A stretch of 64,000 bases of DNA from Streptomyces sp. HUAS ZL42. Lineage in GTDB: Bacteria; Actinomycetota; Actinomycetes; Streptomycetales; Streptomycetaceae. The stretch covers positions 8,095,001-8,159,000 of the forward strand of contig NZ_CP160403.1 of the NCBI RefSeq assembly GCF_040782645.1, given 5' to 3'. The notes beneath the pieces are model-generated. The model did no database searches and was not told the DNA's origin. It was given only the letters and a program-made list of their open reading frames with translations. The translations under genes were made by a program, and so were the position numbers. Below are positions 7,449-14,341 of the stretch, in pieces; the stretch's first letter is position 1; the number at the start of each line of letters is the position of its first letter.

Positions 7449-9440
7449 CTAAGCACGCAGACGCACCACGGCTGTCGCACCCGGGTGCAGGTTCAGTCCG
7501 GTCTCCGGCACCGGACGGTCGGTCAGCAGTTCGTGCCCGCTCACCGTGACCCGCCACGGCCGTCCGCTGCCGTGGTGCAGCAGGAACAGCCACTCTCGGC
7601 CGTCCTCGGCACGGCGGACGACAGCCTCGGCCCCCTCTGGGAGATCGGGGAGGACGGGCCGCACCCCAGCCTCCCCGAGCAGGCGGCCCACCAGCGCGGT
7701 ATAGGCCCGGTCGTCCAGGCGCGTGGACAGGTACCAGCCGGTGCCTGTACCGAAGCCGTGCCGGGTGAGCGCCGGCAGGCCGTCCGGGTACTCTGCCACG
7801 GCCTTTACGGCTCCCGAGGCGCCGAGGTACTCACTCCACACGGAACCTGACGACCCATCGGAGAGGGTGATCTCGGCACCGGCGGCCAGCGGCCGGTGCT
7901 CCTCCACCCGAACACCCAGGGCCTCGCGCAGCGGCGCGGCAGGGTAGCCGCCGAGGCGGGCCCGGTGACACTGGTCGACGACGTCACTGAAGTACTGGAC
8001 GAGCAGTACGCCGCCCTGCCGCACGTACTCCCGCAGATTCTCCGCCGCCGCGTCCGACATCAAGTACAGCGCCGGGGCGACGACCAGCCGGTACTGCGTC
8101 AGGTCGGCCTCCGGGTGGGCGAAGTCGACGGTAACGCCGGCGTCCCACAGGGCGCGATGGGCGCGGCGCAGAGTGCCGCGATAGTCCAGTTCGGAGGAGG
8201 GCAACCCCTGGCTGTCCAGGCCCCACCAGGCGTCCGCGTCGTGGAGGACGGCTGCTTCGGCGGTGATCCGGGAACCTGCCAGCTCGCCGAGTCGGGCGAC
8301 GGCCTCGCCGACCTGTACGGCCTCGCGGAAGATCCTGGACTCCGGTCCGGTGTGCGGGACGAGTGCGGAGTGCCAGATCTCGGCTCCGGCCCGGGGCTGC
8401 CGCCACTGGAAGAAGAGCACGCCGTCGGAGCCGTGTGCGAGGTGCTGGAGCGAGTGCCGCAGCATCTCCCCGGGCTCTTTGGGCAGGGTGCGGTCCCCGG
8501 CATAGATGGTGCTGGGGCCCTGCTCGATCAGCAGCCAGGGCTTGCCGCCGCCGAAGGAGCGGGCCCGGTCGCCGCCGAAGGCGATGTCGGCGGCGGCGTC
8601 CAAACCCGGGGCGTCCGGGTAATGGTCGATGCCGACGAAGTCGACCTCGCGGCCGAAGGCCCACAGATCGAGGTTCTGGTAGCCGGGCAGCATCAGGTTG
8701 GTGGTGACCGGCCGGTCGCTGTGGGCGCGGATGGCGTCGCGCTGTTCGCGGTAGGCGGCCAAGGCCTCGTCGGACCAGTAGCGGCGGAAGTCGATGACCT
8801 GCGCCGGGTTTCGGTGCCACTGGGTGGCCCGGGGCGGCAGGATCTCCTGCCAGCTGCCGTAGTGCTGGCTCCAGAAAGCCGTCCCCCAGGCTGAGTTGAC
8901 GGCGTCGAGACTGCCGTACCGGTGCTGCAGCCAGCGCCGGAACCCTTCTGCCACGTGGTCGCAGACGCATACTGTGGCGTACTCGTTGTGGACGTGCCAG
9001 AGCGAGGTGGCCGGGTGGTTCCCGTAGCGCTCGGCCAGGGCGGTGGCGATCCGCCGCGAGGCCTGGCGGTAGGCGGGGGCGGCCAGGCAGTAGGTGTCGC
9101 GGCTGCCGTGGACGAGCCGAGCGCCCTCGGGGGCGACCGGCATGGCGTCGGGGTGGGCCAAGGTGAACCAAGGCGGCGGGGACGCGGTCGGGGTGGCCAG
9201 GTCGACGGCGACGCCGTTGGCGTGCAGCCGATCCAACTGGGCGTCCAGCCAGCCGAATTCGTACCGGCCTTCCTCGGGCTCGAGCAGCGCCCAGGAAAAG
9301 ACGCCGACGGTGGCGAGGTTGACCCGCGCCTGACGCATCAGCAGGTCGTCCTCCTTCCACACACCCGCGTCCCACTGCTCGGGGTTGTAGTCCCCGCCGA
9401 AGGCGAGGCCGCCGAGGCGGCGGGTCAGCTGCCCGGTCAC
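7449..9440 (-). CDS. Beta-galactosidase, GH42
   Basis: Cytoplasmic-type GH42 enzyme of 663 residues (no signal peptide), normal family length, releasing terminal beta-galactose. It begins LGGLAFGGDYNPEQWDAGVW, the family N-terminal signature. The acid/base Glu is in HVHNEYA (~151) and the nucleophile Glu in LLIEQGPST (~304). The barrel is followed by the trimerisation domain (VVAPALYLMSDAAAENLREY) and a small beta C-terminal domain. It starts at GTG overlapping the stop of the upstream GH31 remnant (GTGA), so it was translationally coupled to it. It belongs with the ABC importer at 10.3-14 kb and the divergent GH3-GH43-GH5 genes in a likely xyloglucan or galactoside locus. Confidence 0.93.
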   Translation of the reverse strand: MTGQLTRRLGGLAFGGDYNPEQWDAGVWKEDDLLMRQARVNLATVGVFSWALLEPEEGRYEFGWLDAQLDRLHANGVAVDLATPTASPPPWFTLAHPDAMPVAPEGARLVHGSRDTYCLAAPAYRQASRRIATALAERYGNHPATSLWHVHNEYATVCVCDHVAEGFRRWLQHRYGSLDAVNSAWGTAFWSQHYGSWQEILPPRATQWHRNPAQVIDFRRYWSDEALAAYREQRDAIRAHSDRPVTTNLMLPGYQNLDLWAFGREVDFVGIDHYPDAPGLDAAADIAFGGDRARSFGGGKPWLLIEQGPSTIYAGDRTLPKEPGEMLRHSLQHLAHGSDGVLFFQWRQPRAGAEIWHSALVPHTGPESRIFREAVQVGEAVARLGELAGSRITAEAAVLHDADAWWGLDSQGLPSSELDYRGTLRRAHRALWDAGVTVDFAHPEADLTQYRLVVAPALYLMSDAAAENLREYVRQGGVLLVQYFSDVVDQCHRARLGGYPAAPLREALGVRVEEHRPLAAGAEITLSDGSSGSVWSEYLGASGAVKAVAEYPDGLPALTRHGFGTGTGWYLSTRLDDRAYTALVGRLLGEAGVRPVLPDLPEGAEAVVRRAEDGREWLFLLHHGSGRPWRVTVSGHELLTDRPVPETGLNLHPGATAVVRLRA

Positions 9441-9901
9441 GACTCGCCTGCCCGGACGAGGAGTTCGGCGCCGTCGCGGAGGAACGGGGGGATGCTCTCC
9501 AGCGGGGCCTCGACACGGATGGTGCTGCAGCCCTGGGGCACCTCACCCGTCCCGGCCTCGGTCCAGCTCGCACCCAGCAGCAGATAGACCTCGCGCTCGC
9601 GGGCTCCTGCATCGGTGACAGGGGCGACGAGCAGGTCCGGGCCGAGCAGGAAGGAGTCCTCGACGGTCCAGACGTGCTCTTCCTCGGGTAACTCCAGCAG
9701 CGGCCGTACCGGCGGGAGGCAACTGGCGGCGACGGCGCGCGTCTGCTCCGGCAACAGCGCCCCCGGCAGGTCCTTCAACAGCGCCCCGCCGGGCGTCGCC
9801 CGGACCCGCACGGCGTCCGTCCCGCTCGCCGCGCCACACAGGGTTTCGCCCTCGGCCCGCCACTCGAGAGCGTGACCGAGGTCGTGGAAGAAGTTGAACA
9901 T
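9437..9901 (-). pseudogene. GH31 alpha-xylosidase/alpha-glucosidase with a large internal deletion
   Basis: The 154-residue frame joins the N-terminus of a GH31 enzyme (MFNFFHDLGHALEWRAEGET, DAVRVRATPG) directly to its C-terminal domain (TVEDSFLLGPDLLVAPVTDA, then IPPFLRDGAELL). GH31 enzymes are about 700 residues, so the whole catalytic barrel, with nucleophile and acid/base, is gone. The join is near residue 50 and keeps the frame open. The retained frame still overlaps the GH42 start and so may be kept for translational coupling; it cannot be a working glycosidase. Alpha-xylosidase as the original role is inferred from the neighbours. Confidence 0.82.
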
Positions 9902-10109
9902 GAATGGACGACTCCATTTGCTAGTAGTTCAATGTGCGCTTCCGGGGCCCGGGGGTGGCCCCGCACGCCGGCCTTCGGCCGGGATACCCCTGCACCTATG
10001 CGCGTCTCTGTGAGCCTCCGCGGCTCAAGAGGCCGGCACGGAACCGGGCCTGTGCTTTCGCGGGGCGTGAGAACCTGCGTCAGCCGGGTGGCATCGTCCG
10101 TGGGGCCTG

Positions 10110-10219
10110 CTCCGCGCGCTCCCGGGTGGGTCCGGGGACGGAGTGCTTGCCGTTGAAGACGTAGCTCACCGTGCTCGGAAAGACGCCTGCGCGTTGGTCA
10201 CCTGAGTCAGTGTCACCAT
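10110..10219 (-). pseudogene. LacI-family regulator, DNA-binding-domain remnant with frameshift
   Basis: From the ATG at 10219 the minus strand reads MVTLTQVTNA, then after a one-base shift AGVFPSTVSYVFNGKHSVPG followed by PTRERAE. This is the helix-turn-helix of a LacI regulator. Nothing of the ligand-binding domain follows. It lies between the ABC importer and the GH31/GH42 genes, where a pathway regulator would be expected. The rest of the 9902-10277 gap shows nothing clear. Confidence 0.7.
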
Positions 10220-10277
10220 GCCGGTGGTCATCTCTCTGCTTTCCGCGTGGATCACCGCGACATCGGGCCGTCGCGGG

Positions 10278-11231
10278 TCAGCCCTTGATGGCCCCGGTGA
10301 GTACGCCGGTCTTGAAGTGCTTCTGCATGAAGGGATACACAAGCAGGATCGGGATCAGCGTCAGCACCACCACGGCCATCTGCAGCGACTGGGGCGCTGT
10401 CTGCGCGTGGATACCGCCGAAGCCGTTGTTGACCGATCCGGGCATGGTCAAGCCGTAATTGACGTACTCCAAGAGCACGTACTGCAGTGGCCACTTGGCG
10501 CTGTCGGTCGGCATGTAGAGCATCACGTTGAAGAACGCGTTCCAGTAGCCGACGGCGTAGAAGAGGGCCACGACCGCGGTGACCGCGCGGGAGGTGGGCA
10601 GCACCACGGACCAGAGGATGCGCCATTCGCTGCACCCGTCCATCCGTGCCGCGTCGATGAGGTCTGCGGCGGTGCCGGAGTAGAAGGAGCGCAGCACCAG
10701 GATGTTGAAGACGGAGACGGCGCTGGGCAGGATCAGCGCCCAGTACTGGCCGTAGCCGCCGAGGCCGGTGACGACGAGGTAGGTGGGGATCAGCCCGCCG
10801 CTGACGAACATGGTGACGATCAGCACCATCAGGATGCTGCGGTGGCCGAGCGAGCGGGACCGGGAGAGTCCGTAGGCGCACATCACCGAGACCACCATGG
10901 ACAGCACCGTGCCGATGACCGTGATGCAGAGGCTGACCAGGACGGCGCGGGTGACGGGGCCGTCGGTGAGCATCTGCTGGTAGGCGCCGAGGGTGAGACC
11001 GTCGGGCCAGAGCACCAGTCCGCCGGCGCGGTTGATGGCGCCGGGGGTGGAGAAGCTCGTGAGCACGACGATGTAGAGCGGCACCAGTACGGCGGCGAGG
11101 ACCAGGAGGAGGACGCCGCCCTTGAGTGTCTGCCCGGCGACGGTCGGCTTCTCCTCCCAGACGGCACGACCGCGGTGGCGGTCGGGCCGGAGGGCGGGGG
11201 CGGTCTGCGGGGGAGTCAGCGTCTGGCTCAT
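10278..11231 (-). CDS. Carbohydrate ABC transporter permease, LplC/YtcP type
   Basis: Second permease (317 residues) of an LplABC-type oligosaccharide importer. Six membrane segments are visible (for example GGVLLLVLAAVLVPLYIVVL and LLVYPFMQ near the end). The EAA-like loop is LIDAARMDGCSEWRILWSVVLP, and the C-terminus has the family ending KHFKTGVLTGAIKG. Its ATG overlaps the stop of the upstream permease (ATGA). No ATPase gene is nearby, so a shared one such as MsiK is presumed. Confidence 0.93.
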   Translation of the reverse strand: MSQTLTPPQTAPALRPDRHRGRAVWEEKPTVAGQTLKGGVLLLVLAAVLVPLYIVVLTSFSTPGAINRAGGLVLWPDGLTLGAYQQMLTDGPVTRAVLVSLCITVIGTVLSMVVSVMCAYGLSRSRSLGHRSILMVLIVTMFVSGGLIPTYLVVTGLGGYGQYWALILPSAVSVFNILVLRSFYSGTAADLIDAARMDGCSEWRILWSVVLPTSRAVTAVVALFYAVGYWNAFFNVMLYMPTDSAKWPLQYVLLEYVNYGLTMPGSVNNGFGGIHAQTAPQSLQMAVVVLTLIPILLVYPFMQKHFKTGVLTGAIKG

Positions 11232-12229
11232 TTGCGATACAACCCGTCCTCACCGAAGGAGTGCGCGACCCTGTTGGCGCCCCAGATCAGGAGCAGCGAG
11301 ATCACGCTCTTGAACAGTCCGGCGGCGGCGCCGTAGCTGTAGTTGTTGGTGGCGATGCCGTAGTAGAAGGAGAAGGTGTCCAGCACGTCGGCGGTGTCGT
11401 GGCCGACGGCGTTGCGCTGGATCAGGAACTGCTCGAAGCCGACGGACAGGGCGTTCCCCAGGCGCAGCACGAGCATCAGCACGATGACCCCGCGCATCCC
11501 GGAGAGGGTGATGTGCCACATCCGGCGCCAGCGGCCCGCGCCGTCGACGGCGGCCGCCTCGTAGAGGTTCTGGTCGATGGCGGCGAGCGCGGCGAGGAAG
11601 ACGACGACGCCCCAGCCGGCCTCCTTCCACACGGCCTGGGAGGTGATCAGCAGCGCGAAGGTGTCCGGGTTGGTCATGATGTTCCAGGGGCCCAGGTCGT
11701 GCTGGGCGAGGAAGTGGTTGAGCACTCCGGCGCCGCCGAGCATCTCCTGGAAGAGGGTGATGGCCAGCACCCAGGAGAAGAAGTGGGGCAGGTAGACCAC
11801 GGACTGGATGAAGTTCCGCAGCCGTTCGCTGAGCACCGTGTTGAGCAGCAGCGCCAGCCCGATCGGCACGGGGAAGAAGAGGATCAGCTGCACGAAGCTG
11901 AGCCAGAGGGTGTTGCGCAGTGCCTCCCAGAACAGCGGGTCGTGGAAGAGCTGCCGGAACTGGTCGAGTCCGGCCCAGTCGCTGTGCACCACCCCGACCA
12001 GCGGGTCGTAGTACTCGAAGGCCGTGATGAGGCCGAAGAGCGGCGCGTAGTTGAACACCAGCAGCAGCGCGACCGCCGGCAGGGTCATGATGATCAGCGA
12101 CTTGTCCCGGCGCAGCCGCAACCGCAGACTCATGCGGTTCGCCGGGGGAGGGGATGCCCCACCTCCCTCGACCCCTGCCGACGTCGACGTCGATTCCTTC
12201 TTGTTCTTGGTGGTGATCGTGGCGGCCAC
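11228..12229 (-). CDS. Carbohydrate ABC transporter permease, LplB type
   Basis: First permease (333 residues) of the second importer. The GTG at 12229 is chosen because GAGGAGGAGC stands just before it; the open frame upstream lies inside the binding-protein gene and is not coding. It begins VAATITTKNKKESTSTSAG and has the typical segments LIIMTLPAVALLLVFNYAPL, HFFSWVLAITLFQEML and the EAA loop LYEAAAVDGAGRWRRMWHIT. It is 59 nt downstream of the binding-protein gene and coupled to the next permease by a four-base overlap. Confidence 0.92.
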   Translation of the reverse strand: MAATITTKNKKESTSTSAGVEGGGASPPPANRMSLRLRLRRDKSLIIMTLPAVALLLVFNYAPLFGLITAFEYYDPLVGVVHSDWAGLDQFRQLFHDPLFWEALRNTLWLSFVQLILFFPVPIGLALLLNTVLSERLRNFIQSVVYLPHFFSWVLAITLFQEMLGGAGVLNHFLAQHDLGPWNIMTNPDTFALLITSQAVWKEAGWGVVVFLAALAAIDQNLYEAAAVDGAGRWRRMWHITLSGMRGVIVLMLVLRLGNALSVGFEQFLIQRNAVGHDTADVLDTFSFYYGIATNNYSYGAAAGLFKSVISLLLIWGANRVAHSFGEDGLYRK

Positions 12230-12288
12230 CGCTCCTCCTCGCTGTGCGACGGCCGCTGTGACGCGGCCGGTCCGCACGCCGTCGTCCG

Positions 12289-13971
12289 CTACTGGCCGCT
12301 GCCGCTCTTCTCCAGTACGGCGGTCTGGTACCACTCGGTCAGCCGGTCGCCGCCGCTGGCCTTCCAGGAGGCGATGGCGGCCTGGACGTCCGAGACCTTC
12401 TTGATGCCGTGGTAGCAGTCCTTGATCGCGTCCTCGACGGCCTGCGCGGTGTCGGCGGTGGCGTAGCGCTTGGGAACGGTGATGTTCATGTTCCAGAACA
12501 CCGGTTTGTAGACGTACTTCACGGTCCGGGCCGACCAGGCGGTGTAGTCCTTCGTCACCTGGTTGGCGCCCGGGTTGCTGACGACCTGCGGCGCGGAGGC
12601 CAGGAAGTTGAACGTCTGCTGCTGCGCGGTCTTCTTGCCCTCGTCGGTGTAGGAGGGGATGCCGTTCACCATGGTGTAGTGGACACCCTCGACGCCGTAG
12701 ACGACCTGCGTGTACTCGGCTGAACCGAAGGGCGCCGCAAGGTAGTTGGCGACGGACAGCAGCTCCTCGATCTGTTCGCCCCTGAGCTTGGCGTTGAGGT
12801 AGCTCATGATGCTGGTGGAGGGGCCGAGGAAGGTCTGAGGCTTGGATTTGCCGTCGGCGGAGATGATGTCGAAAGCTCCACGGCGGTAGTTCTTGTTCGC
12901 GGCGACGCCCGACTGGTGGTCCGCCAGGTTCCACGCGCCGGTGCCGCCGCCTTCGATCAAGGACTTCCCGGCATAGAACCGGGAGAGTCCGTTGTTCGTG
13001 TCGCCCGCCAGCGCGTCCGGGTGCACGTAACCGGCCTTGGCGAGCCGGTAGTGCCAGTTCAGGGCCTCCAGGAACTCGGGCATGTCGTACTTGTGTACGA
13101 GCTTGCCCTTCTTGACGGTGAACTTGTAGGGAAGTCCCCACGCTTGGTACAGGTAGGTCCACACGTCGTCGAAGGCCCACACGCCACGCTTGGCGTCGGT
13201 GAACTCCTTGCCCAGGTTCCACAGGTCGTCGGCGGACTTGATCTGGTCGGCGGTGACGCCCTTCGCCCCCAGTACGTCCGCACGGAAGTAGACGGGCCCG
13301 GCCACGGCCATGCCGCCGGCGAAGGAGGGGATGCCGTAGATCTTGTCTTCCCAGGCGGCGGCCTGCCAGGCGCCGGTGGGAATCGCGGCCAGGTTCGGGT
13401 ACTTCTTGATCTTGTCGCCGGACAGGTACGGGGTGAGGTCCGCCAGCTGAGTACCCACCAGCTCACTGACATTGAAGGTGGCGTTCCACCAGGCGGGCAG
13501 CTGGACCCAGTCCGGCAGCTTTTTGGACGCGGTCATCGTCGGGACGATGGTCGCGTAGTCGTTGCCGTTGGCCGGCTTCATGGTCAGGTCGATGCCAAGG
13601 GCCTTGCTCATGGCCTGGTAGTAGGAGTTGTTCGGCGCAGGCATCGTCCCCCAGATCGGTGTCACCGCGGTATAGCTGCCGCCCTTGCCGGGGGTTCCCT
13701 GAACCGTTGTCACGGGGTGGGCCGGGTAGGCCAGGAAGCCCGGGCTGGTGAACGCTCCGTCGGCTCCGGTGATCGATGGAATGTCCGCCTTCACCGAGGT
13801 GCTGGCCTGGTAGTCGGGAAGCGCGCCGGCGAGCCCCGACTTGGAGTTGGTTCCCCCCTTGGAGCTGGAGGAGCCGCTTCCGCACGCGGACAGCAAGGGG
13901 GACATGGCGGCGGCCCCGGCGACGGCGACGGCGCCGTTCACGAAGGCTCTGCGGTTCATTGCGATGCTCAT
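12289..13971 (-). CDS. Solute-binding lipoprotein of LplA type
   Basis: Large extracellular solute-binding protein of 560 residues, the usual size for LplA/YtcQ-type binding proteins that take oligosaccharides. The ATG at 13971 gives MSIAMNRRAFVNGAVAVAGA and a lipobox SPLLSAC (Cys ~31), followed by a Ser/Gly-rich linker. GAAGGA lies upstream of the ATG. Longer upstream starts would add a non-hydrophobic extension before the signal peptide and are rejected. First gene of the second importer operon, divergent from the GH3 gene across a 370-nt region with LacI-type operators. Xyloglucan oligosaccharides are the inferred ligand. Confidence 0.9.
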   Translation of the reverse strand: MSIAMNRRAFVNGAVAVAGAAAMSPLLSACGSGSSSSKGGTNSKSGLAGALPDYQASTSVKADIPSITGADGAFTSPGFLAYPAHPVTTVQGTPGKGGSYTAVTPIWGTMPAPNNSYYQAMSKALGIDLTMKPANGNDYATIVPTMTASKKLPDWVQLPAWWNATFNVSELVGTQLADLTPYLSGDKIKKYPNLAAIPTGAWQAAAWEDKIYGIPSFAGGMAVAGPVYFRADVLGAKGVTADQIKSADDLWNLGKEFTDAKRGVWAFDDVWTYLYQAWGLPYKFTVKKGKLVHKYDMPEFLEALNWHYRLAKAGYVHPDALAGDTNNGLSRFYAGKSLIEGGGTGAWNLADHQSGVAANKNYRRGAFDIISADGKSKPQTFLGPSTSIMSYLNAKLRGEQIEELLSVANYLAAPFGSAEYTQVVYGVEGVHYTMVNGIPSYTDEGKKTAQQQTFNFLASAPQVVSNPGANQVTKDYTAWSARTVKYVYKPVFWNMNITVPKRYATADTAQAVEDAIKDCYHGIKKVSDVQAAIASWKASGGDRLTEWYQTAVLEKSGSGQ

Positions 13972-14107
13972 GGTGGGCGGTCCTTCGCCTTTGAGGTTCT
14001 GTGACGAACGTCGTGCGGGAGGGCTGCGCAGTAGCCGCCTGGCTTCGGCGCAGGAGGCGTGAGCGGCTTCGATGGCGTCGAATGGCAGCGCGGATCGTGT
14101 CCGCCTG

Positions 14108-14121
14108 TCGAAGCGCTTCGA
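14108..14121. promoter_or_regulatory. LacI-type operator, site 1
   Basis: TCGAAGCGCTTCGA is a perfect 14-nt palindrome with central CG, typical of LacI/GalR-family operators. It lies on the ABC-importer side of the divergent region. The intact LacI gene at 20.8 kb or the decayed one at 10.2 kb may be its partner. Confidence 0.65.
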
Positions 14122-14200
14122 TATGGCCGAGAGGTTAAGCGCGGTTTGCGGCACCAGGCAAGGGCCTGTGCGAGAAACAGAAGCGTTGTTTTTTCGTGCG

Positions 14201-14217
14201 AAGTTTCTTAGAAACTT
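14201..14217. promoter_or_regulatory. A/T-rich inverted repeat in the divergent promoter region
   Basis: AAGTTTCT and AGAAACTT are perfect 8-nt arms around one T. It lies 5 nt before the predicted -35 of the GH3 promoter. GAAA/TTTC palindromes are known in front of Streptomyces xylanase and xylosidase genes, so this may be a second regulator site. Confidence 0.45.
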
Positions 14218-14221
14218 TCTC

Positions 14222-14250
14222 TTGACACCTCGATGCCCCCATGTCAGCGT
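14222..14250 (+). promoter_or_regulatory. Predicted promoter of the GH3-GH43-GH5 operon
   Basis: A consensus -35 TTGACA (14222-14227) is followed after 17 nt by a poor -10 (CAGCGT, 14245-14250) that touches operator site 2. The position fits repression by operator occupancy. Confidence 0.4.
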
Positions 14251-14263
14251 CGAAGCGCTTCAA
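14250..14263. promoter_or_regulatory. LacI-type operator, site 2
   Basis: TCGAAGCGCTTCAA repeats site 1 with one changed base. It overlaps the predicted -10 of the GH3 operon. The sites are 142 nt apart, so looping between them is possible. Confidence 0.6.
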
Positions 14264-14341
14264 CACGGCCCCGAGGCGCTGCAACCCGGCCGTACGGCGC
14301 CGTCCTCCCCCTGCCCCGCACTCTGCAAGGGACTTTCACCT

